Assembly: GCA_041918615.1 (NCBI GenBank)
Contig: JAYRVH010000077.1
Coordinates: 372,001-436,000 of the forward strand
Length of the DNA stretch: 64,000 bases
Reading direction: 5' to 3'
Source: JAEUJM01 sp041918615
Lineage (GTDB): Bacteria; Actinomycetota; Acidimicrobiia; Acidimicrobiales; DATDAH01
Shown: one piece after another, positions 43,146 to 52,077 of the stretch
How positions within the stretch are numbered: the first letter of the stretch is position 1
Layout: every line of letters begins with the position of its first letter
Translations under genes and position numbers: made by a program
Notes under the pieces: model-generated
Database searches by the model: none
Seen by the model: the letters and a program-made list of their open reading frames with translations, nothing else
Told to the model about the DNA's origin: nothing

Positions 43146-44519
43146 ATGAGCACCGCGCCCCGAAGCGATCTCGACCCGCCCACGCGCAACGCGCGCGCCG
43201 CACCACCGGGCCCGGTCACGGTCGGGCTCGTCCTGATCGGCGGCTTCCTCATCGGTGGCCCGTTCGGGACGGTGGTAGCCGTGCTCACCCTTCTGGTCTG
43301 GTTGCAGTACCCGGAGCTGCTCGGCGGGCTCACCGCCGGCCTGTTGGCGTTCGCGGCGCTGACATCGGTGCTCGGCCACTGGCCGAACCAGGACAGCCTC
43401 CGACAGAGCTTCGCCGACGACCGGGCGCTGGCCGCCGCCGCGGGCCTCGCCGCCGGTGTCGCCCTGCTGACGACCGTGGCGAGCGCCGCACGTGCGGATC
43501 GGGCGCCCCGCCGTCGGCCGGCCGCGACCGCCGCGCCGACTCCTTCGACCACCCGGCTGCTGAGCCGGGCCCGGTGGTGGCTCCCGTTCGGCGCGGTGCT
43601 GCTGGTGGCCATCGCGCTGTCGGTGTTGCTCGCGCCCGACGCCCTGACCGCGGGCCAGCTCGCGGCCACAGACGCCCTCCGTGCAGGTCGGGGATTCGTG
43701 CGTCCGACCGAAGGCCGCTCGAGCTACTTCGCCCCGGTACCGCTGGTCTTGGCCTCGCTCTTCGCGACGTCGACCGCGGCGTTGCTCACCACGCTCACCA
43801 CGCTCACGGCGGCGGCGGCGATGGCCACGGGCTTCCGCCTGGGTGGGCGTCGCATGGCGCTGATCGCCGGGGTGGTGGCCGCCGCACTTCCCTCGGTCTG
43901 GGGCCAGGGTCTCGCCGGGGCACTGGCGGCGCTGGCGGTCACGACCGCCCTGCTCCTGTCCTGGCCCGACCGGGTCACCGTGGCCCGGGCGGTCGCGGCG
44001 GGCGCTGCGCTTGCCGTCGCCTGCCTGTCCCGACCGGAATCCCTGCTGATCGTGCCGGTCGTCGCGGGGTGGCCGCTCCTCTGGCGGTCGCCGGACGTGT
44101 CCCGTACCACGGCGTTCGGTTCATCGGCCGCGATCCTGATGGTCCCCGTCGCGGCCGTTGCCCCATGGGCCCTGCACGTCCGGCCCGCCACGGCGCCGCT
44201 GTGGCCGGTCACCACGTCAGGGCCGTCACTCGGCGTCTGGTCGCTCGGCCTCGCGGTCGAAGCGGCCACGTACGCCCTCGCGCTCTCCGAGGCGTGGAGG
44301 AGACGGCTCACGCTCCCCCAAACCTGGCATCGCCATCTCCCCTGGGTCGCGCTGCCGGCCCTGGCCGTCGCCACCTTCCTCTTCACCGTCGGCAACCGCG
44401 ACCTCTTCTTCGCCGTCGCTCCGATGGCGGCCGTCGGCGCCGCCGCGGCGATCGGTCACCGGTTCGACGCCGTGCCACGGGAAGACGCCGTGCCACGGGA
44501 ATCGGTGCGCTCCCGATGA
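43146..44519 (+). CDS. Multi-pass membrane protein, possible GT-C glycosyltransferase
   Basis: A 457-residue protein with about 11 hydrophobic segments. The stretch DALRAGRGFVRPTEGRSSYFAPVPLVLASLF after an early loop is reminiscent of lipid-phosphate-sugar glycosyltransferases of the PMT/ArnT kind, but no firm match is visible. The C-terminus contains DAVPRE twice, from an exact 18-bp duplication. It begins 9 nt after the first AftD-like gene and overlaps the sulfotransferase gene by four bases. Confidence 0.6.
   Translation: MSTAPRSDLDPPTRNARAAPPGPVTVGLVLIGGFLIGGPFGTVVAVLTLLVWLQYPELLGGLTAGLLAFAALTSVLGHWPNQDSLRQSFADDRALAAAAGLAAGVALLTTVASAARADRAPRRRPAATAAPTPSTTRLLSRARWWLPFGAVLLVAIALSVLLAPDALTAGQLAATDALRAGRGFVRPTEGRSSYFAPVPLVLASLFATSTAALLTTLTTLTAAAAMATGFRLGGRRMALIAGVVAAALPSVWGQGLAGALAALAVTTALLLSWPDRVTVARAVAAGAALAVACLSRPESLLIVPVVAGWPLLWRSPDVSRTTAFGSSAAILMVPVAAVAPWALHVRPATAPLWPVTTSGPSLGVWSLGLAVEAATYALALSEAWRRRLTLPQTWHRHLPWVALPALAVATFLFTVGNRDLFFAVAPMAAVGAAAAIGHRFDAVPREDAVPRESVRSR
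44466..44501 (+). repeat. 18-bp perfect tandem duplication
   Basis: GACGCCGTGCCACGGGAA occurs twice in a row and is in frame, giving DAVPRE-DAVPRE at the end of the preceding membrane protein. Exact identity suggests a recent duplication. Confidence 0.9.
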
Positions 44520-45268
44520 GTACGCCCCTCGCGGACGACGACCGCCCAGGACCACGGGTGCGTGCCCGACGGGCGGTGCGGCGCGCCCATGAGCTCCTGG
44601 GGGATGCCCCTGCCCTGTTGCCTCTGCAGCGCCTGCTCACCCCCGAGAGCGCCCGCGATCGGGCCATCACGACGCGGACGCAACTCGTGATCGAGGGGTT
44701 CCCGCGGTCCGGCAACACCTTCGCGGCCAAGGCCTTCTCGCTCAGCCAGCACCAGCCTGTCGTCGTGGCCAGCCACGTGCACCTTCCCGCCCAGGTGAAG
44801 ATGGCGGTCCGCCGCGGGGTTCCCACGATGGTGCTGGTTCGTGACCCCGGGGACGCGGCCGTGTCGATGGCCATCGCCGACACCCACCACCGCGTCGAGC
44901 ACCTGGTGCGGTACTGGCTGCACTACCACACCGAGATAGAGCCGCTGCGGGACGAGATCCTGCTCGTGGACTTCCGCCACGCCACCACCGACTTCGGGGC
45001 GGTAACCGATCGCCTGAACGCCCGGTTCGGGACCGCCTTCGACCGCTTCGCGCACACCCCGGCCAACGTGGCCGAGGTGTTCACCGCCATCGACGACAAG
45101 CAGTTGGCAGTCCACGGGCGGTCCCGCTACCGGGAAGCCGTGGCCCGGCCGGAGCCGAGCCGCGACGACGCCCGCGCCGTGCTCGTGGGGCGGTTGGCCG
45201 ACCCGCGGAACCAGGCCCTCCTGCAGGGCGCACGCGAGCTGCACGCCCGCCTGCTGGAGCCACGGTGA
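44516..45268 (+). CDS. Sulfotransferase family protein
   Basis: A 250-residue PAPS-dependent sulfotransferase-like protein. The 5'-phosphosulfate loop is EGFPRSGNTFAAKAF near residue 57 and the 3'-phosphate region is VLVRDPGDAAVSMAI near residue 102, with the usual Arg and Ser. The protein is soluble, so sulfation would happen in the cytosol, possibly on a lipid-linked sugar. It sits between two AftD-like genes and overlaps both neighbours by four bases. Confidence 0.8.
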   Translation: MSTPLADDDRPGPRVRARRAVRRAHELLGDAPALLPLQRLLTPESARDRAITTRTQLVIEGFPRSGNTFAAKAFSLSQHQPVVVASHVHLPAQVKMAVRRGVPTMVLVRDPGDAAVSMAIADTHHRVEHLVRYWLHYHTEIEPLRDEILLVDFRHATTDFGAVTDRLNARFGTAFDRFAHTPANVAEVFTAIDDKQLAVHGRSRYREAVARPEPSRDDARAVLVGRLADPRNQALLQGARELHARLLEPR

Positions 45269-48200
45269 CCGCCACGCCCGCGGTGTGGGCCCGGCGGCGC
45301 GCCCAGCCCCTGGCCATCTCGATCGTGGTCCTGGTGGGCTGCTTCCTCCAGGCCCCCGGGCGCCTGGTGCGCGACACGAAGCTCGACCTGGTGATCAATC
45401 CGGTGGGCTTCCTGAGCCGCACGCTGCACCTGTGGGACCCGTCCGCGTCCTTCGGGCAGCTCCAGAACCAGGCCGTCGGCTACCTGTTCCCCATCGGGCC
45501 GGTCTTCGCGGTGGGCCACGCCATCGGCATGCCCGCCTGGATCATCCAACGACTGTGGTTCGCCGGCATCCTCCTCGTCGCTATGTGGGGCGCGCTCCGG
45601 GTGGCGGAGGCACTCGAGGTCGGCCGTCCCGGGCCTCGCGTCCTCGGCGCGGCCGTCTACGGCCTCAGCCCCTCGATCCTCACCCTCGTCGGCTTCCAGT
45701 CGGGGGCCGAGCTTCCCCATGCGTTCCTCCCCTGGGCGATGCTCCCCCTGATCATCGGCGCCCAGCGGGGATCGCCACGCCGGGCCGCCGCGCTCTCGGG
45801 CCTCGCCGTCGTGGCCATGGGCGGCGTGAACGCGGCCGCCACCATCGCGGTGCTCCTCCTCCCCGCCACCTGGCTCCTCACCCGTGCGCCCGGCCCCCGG
45901 CGACGGGCCCTGATGGGCTGGTGGGCGCTGGCGGTGGTGCTGGCCACGACCTGGTGGGTGATCCCCCTCGTCCTCCAGGGCCGGTACGGGCTCCCCTTCT
46001 CGTCGTACACCGAGACGTCCTCGATCACCACCTCCACGGCATCCACGGTCGAGGTCCTCCGAGGCACCAGCAACTGGGTGGGCTATCTGGTGGTCGGGGG
46101 CCGGCCCTGGCTGCAGGGCGCCTGGTCGCTGGTCACCCTTCCGGCCGCAGTGGTCGCGACGGCGACGGTGACCGCCCTCGGGCTCGGGGGGCTCGCCCGC
46201 CGCGACATGCCCGAGCGCACGACGATGGCCCTCGGCCTCGGCGTGGCCGTGGCGGTCATGGCCTCGGGCTACGCCGGTTCCTTCGGCGGGCCGCTCGCCG
46301 ACGTCACGCGGAGCCTGCTCGACGGCCCGCTCGCGCCGTTCCGGAACGCCCACAAGTTCAGCCCGGTCGTCGCCCTCCCGCTCGCCATGGGCGTCGCCCA
46401 CGGGGCCACGGCGATCGGCGCCTGGGCCCGCCGCACCTGGCGGCGGACGGGCAGAGAGCGCCCGGTCTGGTCCCGACCGCTCGCCGCCGGCCTGGCCATG
46501 GCCCTCCTCGCCGTCGCCGCCTTCCCGGTGATCTCGGGTCGCGTGGCCACGCTGGGCTCCTTCACCGACCTACCCGGCTACTGGCACGACACCGCCGACT
46601 GGCTCGGCGAGCACGAGGACGGGCGCCGCACGCTGATCCTCCCGGCGGCCTCCTTCGGCGAGTACGAGTGGGGACGCACCTTCAACGAGCCCCTCCAACC
46701 GCTCGCCCAGGGCCCGTGGGCGGTGCGCGACCTGATCCCGCTCGGCTCCGTGGGGGCGACCCGGCTGCTCGACGGCATCGAAGGCCTGATCACGTCGGGC
46801 ACGGCCTCGCCGGCACTTGCCTCATCGCTGGCCCGGGCCGGGGTGGGCTACCTCGTGGTCCGCAACGACCTCGACGTGCGCCGGGTCACCTCACCACGAC
46901 CCCAGATCGTGCGGGCGGCGCTCGCGTCCACGCCTGGTATCGAACGGGTCGCCCGGTTCGGCCCGCGGGTCGATCCCCTGGCGGTCACCACCCGGCTCGT
47001 GCCCGAGGTCACCGCCGCGGTGGTCCAGCCGCTCCAGGCGGTCGAGATCTACGAGGTCACCCCGGCCCATTCCCGCCTCGTCACCTACCCCACCGCCGGG
47101 ACACAGGTACTGAGTGGTGGCCCCGAAACGCTGCTCGACCTGCAGGAGGCCGAGGATCTCGACGGGCGGGCGGTCGTGCTGTCGGGCGACGAGCGGTCGC
47201 GCCTCGGCCCCGACGACCGCTGGGTGGTCACCGACGGCCTCGGGCACCGCGACGTGAACTTCGGCCGGGTCCACACGAACGCGTCCTACGTCCTCACTCC
47301 GGACGAGTTGTCCCCGAACACGGGGCGGGCACCGCACGACCGGCTGGTCGTCGAGGGCATCGAGCATCAGACCACCGCCCGCAACAGGGGCGTGGCCGAG
47401 ATCTCCTCCTCGTCGTACGCGCTGGGGCTCGCGCGGCTCCCCGAGGCCCAGCCCTACGCCGCCTTCGACGGCGATCCCTCCACCGTCTGGCGGCCATCGC
47501 GTTCCGGCACCGCCGCCGGCCAATGGGTGGAACTGCGCCTCGACGAGCCGATGGCGATCGACCGGATCGGCGTCGAGATCCCCGCCGCCCGGGTCGGTCG
47601 GGGGCGGGTGGCCCAGGTTCGGCTCACCACCGACAACGGTTCGACCGAGGGCCGGGTCGCCGCCAGTGCCGGCGCGGACGGCCTGTCGTTGCCGCCGGGC
47701 GAGACCTCGTTCATCCGGCTGACCATCACCGGCGTGCGCGGCGGTGCGTTCGCCCTCGAAGGACCGGGCATCAGCGACATCACGGTGCCGGGTCTCGAGG
47801 TGAGGCGACCACTGGCGACTCCGGCCGATCGGCCCGACGGCCTCGAGGGGTCATCCGACCCCCTCGTCCTGTTGAACCGCCCCCGGGCCGACCCCTTCGA
47901 CCTCACGCGACACGACGAAGAGGTGGGCATGCACCGGGTGGTCAGGCTCCCCGAACGCACCGCGCTCGCGATGCGGGGCGAAGCGGCGCCGGTGGTGGGA
48001 GACAGCCTGATCTCGCTCGTCGACACGCTCGGCGACGCGGGCGAGGTCGAGGTCGAGGCGACCTCGACCTGGGGGGGCCTGCCCACCTTCGGGCCACGCC
48101 GTCTGCTCGACGGCGACCCCTCCACCTCATGGATCTCGGACCCGTCCAACCCCGTGCCGCTGGTGACCATGCGATGGGGCGAGCCCCGGTCCATCGAGGA

Positions 48201-49383
48201 GATCCGTCTCACCCGGACCGGGCCGCCCACCGAGCGCCCGACGAGCCTCCGCCTCGAGAGCCCTGCGGGCACGCGAGAGGTCGAAATCGGGCGCTCCGGT
48301 CGGGGCACCTTCGCTCCGCTCCTCACCGACCAGGTGACGGTGTCGTTCCCGACGGAATTGGATCCCCTGGCCAACGCGGCCCGTGCAGTGGGCGTCGCCG
48401 AGTTGACCCTCCCCGCCCTCGCCGACCTGGCCGTCCCCTCACTCGATCCCAGCGCCCCGTTCGCACTGGCCTGCGGCGAGGGCCCGCCCGTCACCGTCGA
48501 CGGGCAGGTCATCTTGACCTCGCTGTCAGGCACGGTCGGCGACCTCCTGAACGCCCGCCCGATCGCGCTCGCCGGTTGTGGTGACCCCATCGCCCTCGAA
48601 GCCGGCCGTCACGACATCGACGCACCTGCGGTCGCCCTCTTCGACCCGTCGAGCCTGGTCTTCGACGACCCCGTCGCCGACTCGGCCACCCCGACCGGTC
48701 GGCCCGTCGAGGTCGGTTCGTGGGGCCCGGTCCGGAGGGACGCGCAGGTGGGTCCCGGCGACCAGTCCTTCCTCGCCGTGTCGGAGAACTTCAACCCAGG
48801 CTGGGTGGCGTCGATGGGCGGGAAGCGCCTCAAGGCGGTCCGCCTCGACGGCTGGCGTCAAGGCTGGGTGGTGCCCGCCGGAGCGGGCGGCACCGTGTCG
48901 ATGTCCTTCGCGCCCGACCGCACCTACCGTGCCGCCGTGCTCGCGGGCGCCCTTCTCGTGCTCCTCCTCTTCGCCCTGGCCCTCTCGCGGGAACGGCGGG
49001 CGGTGCCGGCACCGGCACCGGCACGTGTCCTCGGGCCTGTCGTGCTCGTCGCCGCGGCAGCGGCCATCTGCTTCGTGGTCGGCGGGCCGCTCGTGCTGTT
49101 CGTGCCCCTCCTCCTGGTCCTGCCCGGCCGGGAAGACTCGCTGCCCCTCCTGGCGGGCGGCGCCTATCTCCTCGCCGGCGGCCTCGTCGCGCTCAACGCC
49201 GGGCCGGGCGGCAATGCCTTCGGCTCGGCCACCCAGATCCTGGCCGCGGAGGCGATCGCCGCGGTGCTGGTCAGCCTGGTGCCCGGCTCGTGGCCGGCGC
49301 TGGGTCGCCCGCAACGGCGACGGCGGGCCGGCGGGCCACGAGCAGGATCGACAGCCCGAACGGCACCCGCCAGACCCGGATGA
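45265..49383 (+). CDS. AftD-like arabinofuranosyltransferase family protein (DUF3367)
   Basis: A 1372-residue membrane protein, closer to AftD than the copy at 39216. The first outer loop DTKLDLVINPVGFLSRTL and the following LWDPSASFGQLQNQAVGYLF and PAWIIQRLWFAGILL blocks are hallmarks of the family. About 11 membrane segments are followed by an outer-face part with two discoidin-like domains (around residues 730-830, FDGDPSTVWR, and 945-1030, LDGDPSTSW) and four to five C-terminal membrane segments from about residue 1225. The GTG start overlaps the sulfotransferase stop. Its 3' end overlaps a convergent gene by 113 bases. Confidence 0.88.
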   Translation: MTATPAVWARRRAQPLAISIVVLVGCFLQAPGRLVRDTKLDLVINPVGFLSRTLHLWDPSASFGQLQNQAVGYLFPIGPVFAVGHAIGMPAWIIQRLWFAGILLVAMWGALRVAEALEVGRPGPRVLGAAVYGLSPSILTLVGFQSGAELPHAFLPWAMLPLIIGAQRGSPRRAAALSGLAVVAMGGVNAAATIAVLLLPATWLLTRAPGPRRRALMGWWALAVVLATTWWVIPLVLQGRYGLPFSSYTETSSITTSTASTVEVLRGTSNWVGYLVVGGRPWLQGAWSLVTLPAAVVATATVTALGLGGLARRDMPERTTMALGLGVAVAVMASGYAGSFGGPLADVTRSLLDGPLAPFRNAHKFSPVVALPLAMGVAHGATAIGAWARRTWRRTGRERPVWSRPLAAGLAMALLAVAAFPVISGRVATLGSFTDLPGYWHDTADWLGEHEDGRRTLILPAASFGEYEWGRTFNEPLQPLAQGPWAVRDLIPLGSVGATRLLDGIEGLITSGTASPALASSLARAGVGYLVVRNDLDVRRVTSPRPQIVRAALASTPGIERVARFGPRVDPLAVTTRLVPEVTAAVVQPLQAVEIYEVTPAHSRLVTYPTAGTQVLSGGPETLLDLQEAEDLDGRAVVLSGDERSRLGPDDRWVVTDGLGHRDVNFGRVHTNASYVLTPDELSPNTGRAPHDRLVVEGIEHQTTARNRGVAEISSSSYALGLARLPEAQPYAAFDGDPSTVWRPSRSGTAAGQWVELRLDEPMAIDRIGVEIPAARVGRGRVAQVRLTTDNGSTEGRVAASAGADGLSLPPGETSFIRLTITGVRGGAFALEGPGISDITVPGLEVRRPLATPADRPDGLEGSSDPLVLLNRPRADPFDLTRHDEEVGMHRVVRLPERTALAMRGEAAPVVGDSLISLVDTLGDAGEVEVEATSTWGGLPTFGPRRLLDGDPSTSWISDPSNPVPLVTMRWGEPRSIEEIRLTRTGPPTERPTSLRLESPAGTREVEIGRSGRGTFAPLLTDQVTVSFPTELDPLANAARAVGVAELTLPALADLAVPSLDPSAPFALACGEGPPVTVDGQVILTSLSGTVGDLLNARPIALAGCGDPIALEAGRHDIDAPAVALFDPSSLVFDDPVADSATPTGRPVEVGSWGPVRRDAQVGPGDQSFLAVSENFNPGWVASMGGKRLKAVRLDGWRQGWVVPAGAGGTVSMSFAPDRTYRAAVLAGALLVLLLFALALSRERRAVPAPAPARVLGPVVLVAAAAAICFVVGGPLVLFVPLLLVLPGREDSLPLLAGGAYLLAGGLVALNAGPGGNAFGSATQILAAEAIAAVLVSLVPGSWPALGRPQRRRRAGGPRAGSTARTAPARPG

Positions 49384-50797
49384 CGACCCGCTCGAACGCG
49401 GTGAGCCACCCGAACAGCCGATTCACCGCCGGGCTGACATAGCTGGCCTCCTCCTGGTCGTCCCGCACGAGCCGTCGGAGCGGCGTGCGCCGGAGCAGGA
49501 ACGCGAGTGGCACGAGCCACGAGTGGAAGTAGGTGACCCGCAGGCAGTCGAGCCCGACCTCTTCGGCCAGACCCCGCAATCGACCGGCGGTGTAACGCCG
49601 ACGGTGCCCGAGGGCGACGTCGTGGTCGCTCCAGGCCCACTGGTACGCCGGGACCGCGAGCAGGAGGAGACCACCCGGGCGAGCCACGCGTGCGAGCTCG
49701 TGCAGCGCGGCAGCGTCGTCGTCGATGTGCTCGAGGACGTCGAGGCTCGTCACCATCGCCGCGCACGCCGTGGGAAAGGGGAGCTGCGCAGCCTCCGCCA
49801 ATACCGGCCCGGCACCCGGCCCGATTGCATCGACCGCGAGGCGGGCCGCCCGCGCGCTCAGGTCGGTGCCCGCGACCTGCCGGAATCGGGGAGTGAGCGC
49901 AGACAGCAGGGCACCCGTGCCACAGCCGACGTCGATCGCCAGTCCCCGCTCGTCGACACCGGCACGAGCGGCCTCCTGGAGCACGAGCGCCCGCTTCGCC
50001 CGGAACCACCAGTGATGACGCTCGGCGGCCGCCATGACGTCGTACTTCCGATCGGTCATCGCCGTCCCGCCGACAGGAGGTCGCGCCGGGCCGAGTGCCC
50101 GCCGTATCCGGACCGAATCCGAGAACGATCGCATCCCGCCGAGCGCACCGACCCGGCTCCCGTCGACATGGCCCCACGCGATGGGCATCTCGCCGATCGA
50201 GAGCCCCGCCTGGCGGGCCCTCGCCAGGATCTCCACGTCGAAGGCGAACCCGGTGGTGCGCAGCGGCGTGAACAGCAGCCGGGCGGCATCAGCGGTGAAC
50301 CCCTTCAGGCCGCATTGGGTGTCGAGGCTGTCCGTGAGCCCGAGGCGGCGGAGGAACCAGTTGTAGGTCCGCCCCATGGCCACGCGGTGCCGGGGAGCAG
50401 CGACCGTGATGGTGGAGTCCGGGTGCGACCGGGTGGCGACGACGACATCGTCGGGCCCGGCCTCGACACGGCGGAAGCACGCTTCGATGTCGGCGGCCCC
50501 CCCGAGGAGGTCCGCGTCGGCGAAGGCCACGGTCCGGCCCTCTGCGGCCAGCACGCCGGCACGCACTGCCGCCCCTTTGCCCTCGTTCACGGGCCGCCGG
50601 ATCACCGTGACCGAAAGGCCCAGACCGGCCGCGGCGGTCTCCGCGATGGTCGGGGTGCCATCGTCGCTTCCGTCGTCCACGAGCAGGATCTCGGTGTTCT
50701 CGCCGTTGAGGGGCGACGCCGCCAGCGCCTCGAGCGTGCCCTCGATGCGCGATGCCTCCCGGAACATGGGGATGACGAGAGTCCGGACCGCGGCCAT
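49271..50797 (-). CDS. Fusion of family 2 glycosyltransferase and SAM methyltransferase
   Basis: A 508-residue protein. Residues 1-235 are a GT2 domain like dolichyl-phosphate hexose synthases: LVIPMFREASRIEGTL, EILLVDDGSDDGT, RRPVNEGKGAAVRAG and FADADL. Residues 250-480 are a class I methyltransferase: HHWWFRAKRALV, LAIDVGCGTGALL, TSLDVLEHIDDD. An internal ATG at the domain border (TAMTDRKYDVM) could also give a separate methyltransferase. The ATG at 50797 follows a TACTAT -10 box by 9 nt. It probably makes a polyprenyl-phosphate sugar and methylates a glycan. Confidence 0.85.
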   Translation of the reverse strand: MAAVRTLVIPMFREASRIEGTLEALAASPLNGENTEILLVDDGSDDGTPTIAETAAAGLGLSVTVIRRPVNEGKGAAVRAGVLAAEGRTVAFADADLLGGAADIEACFRRVEAGPDDVVVATRSHPDSTITVAAPRHRVAMGRTYNWFLRRLGLTDSLDTQCGLKGFTADAARLLFTPLRTTGFAFDVEILARARQAGLSIGEMPIAWGHVDGSRVGALGGMRSFSDSVRIRRALGPARPPVGGTAMTDRKYDVMAAAERHHWWFRAKRALVLQEAARAGVDERGLAIDVGCGTGALLSALTPRFRQVAGTDLSARAARLAVDAIGPGAGPVLAEAAQLPFPTACAAMVTSLDVLEHIDDDAAALHELARVARPGGLLLLAVPAYQWAWSDHDVALGHRRRYTAGRLRGLAEEVGLDCLRVTYFHSWLVPLAFLLRRTPLRRLVRDDQEEASYVSPAVNRLFGWLTAFERVVIRVWRVPFGLSILLVARRPAVAVAGDPAPATSRAPG

Positions 50798-50805
50798 GGG
50801 GAGGC

Positions 50806-50812
50806 GATAGTA
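50806..50812. promoter_or_regulatory. Shared bidirectional -10 region
   Basis: GATAGTA reads as GATAGT on the plus strand, 6 nt before the GTG at 50818, and as TACTAT on the minus strand, 9 nt before the ATG at 50797. Only 20 bp separate the two start codons, so both leaderless transcripts seem to use one near-symmetrical -10 element. Confidence 0.45.
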
Positions 50813-50817
50813 GGAGA

Positions 50818-51999
50818 GTGACCGCAGAAGACGCGCCTTGCCCCGCGAAGTCCTCCCCGTCCGCGTTGGCCCGCCTGGCCGAGGAGGGGGGCATGCACCG
50901 CATACACCTCGTGGCGTGGCGCGACCGGGAGGACCCCGAGGCGGGCGGCTCCGAAGAGCATGCCTCGCAACTCGCCCGGCACTGGGCCGAGGCCGGCATC
51001 GAGGTCACCATCCACACCTCGTCGGCAGACGGCCTGCCCGCCACCACCCGCAGGGACGGCTACTCGGTGGTGCGCCACGGCGGGCGCTTCACCGTGTTCC
51101 CCCGTACCGTGCTCCGGGAGATCAGCGGTCGGGCCGGGCCCCGCGACGGTCTCGTCGACGTCTTCCACGGTGTGGCCTTCTTCTCGCCCCTGTGGACGCG
51201 GGGGCCCAGGGTCGGCTTCGTCCACCACGTGCACCTCGGCGCCTGGCACCTGCTCATGCCGCCGGGCCTCGCACAGGTCGGGCACGTGCTCGAGCGCTTC
51301 GCGATCCCGCTGGTGTACCACCGGGCCACGCTGGTGACACCGTCGGAATCCACGCGGACCGAGGTCATCGAGCGCCTCGGGCTCACCCATGCCGACATCC
51401 GGGTGGCGCCCAACGGCGTCGACCACCGCTTCCGGCCCGGGGGCGAACGATCGGCCTCACCGCTCGTGCTCGCGGTCGGGCGCCTGATGCCCCAGAAGGG
51501 CTTCGCCACCGTCCTGCGGACCCTTGCCCTGGCCCACGAGGGCCACCCCGACCTTCGGGCCGTGGTGGTCGGCGACGGGCCCTCACGGCGCGATCTCGAA
51601 GCCCTTGCACGCGAGCTGGGCATGGGCGACTGGCTCGAGTTCCGGGGCAAGGTCACCGACGCCGCGTTGGTCGAGGCCTACCAGCAGGCATGGTTCGTGG
51701 CCAACGCCTCGCTGCTCGAGGGCTGGGGCATGACCCTCACCGAAGCGGGCGCCTGCGGGACGCCCGCCGTGGCGAGTCGGATACCGGGTCACACCGAGGC
51801 GGTCGACGACGGCGTCAGCGGGCTGCTCGTCGACGGCGAGACCGAGATGGCCGCGGCCATCGGCCGCCTGCTCGACGATCCGTCCCTCCGCGAGCGTCTC
51901 GCCGCGGGGGCCCGTCGCCACGCTGCCAATTTCACCTGGGCGGCGAGTGCAGAGATCGTGCTTCGCGCCCTGATCGACGACGGCGCCCGCCGCCGCTGA
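50818..51999 (+). CDS. Family 4 glycosyltransferase
   Basis: A 393-residue GT-B fold glycosyltransferase. The N-terminal half has DREDPEAGGSEEHASQLARHWAEAG; the C-terminal half has VLAVGRLMPQKGFATVLRTLA, AVVVGDGPSRRDLEALA and the sugar-nucleotide-binding SLLEGWGMTLTEAGACGTPAVAS. It transfers sugar from a nucleotide donor to an unknown acceptor in the cytosol. It diverges from the GT2-methyltransferase gene and closes the envelope locus. The GTG at 50818 is used; an in-frame ATG at 50893 would give a protein closer to the usual length. Confidence 0.85.
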   Translation: MTAEDAPCPAKSSPSALARLAEEGGMHRIHLVAWRDREDPEAGGSEEHASQLARHWAEAGIEVTIHTSSADGLPATTRRDGYSVVRHGGRFTVFPRTVLREISGRAGPRDGLVDVFHGVAFFSPLWTRGPRVGFVHHVHLGAWHLLMPPGLAQVGHVLERFAIPLVYHRATLVTPSESTRTEVIERLGLTHADIRVAPNGVDHRFRPGGERSASPLVLAVGRLMPQKGFATVLRTLALAHEGHPDLRAVVVGDGPSRRDLEALARELGMGDWLEFRGKVTDAALVEAYQQAWFVANASLLEGWGMTLTEAGACGTPAVASRIPGHTEAVDDGVSGLLVDGETEMAAAIGRLLDDPSLRERLAAGARRHAANFTWAASAEIVLRALIDDGARRR

Positions 52000-52077
52000 G
52001 GGGCGCGCCTCAAGGATCGCCCTGGTCGACCGACGGGAACAGGCACGTCCGCCCCATAACCCGTCGAAGAGCCCGTC

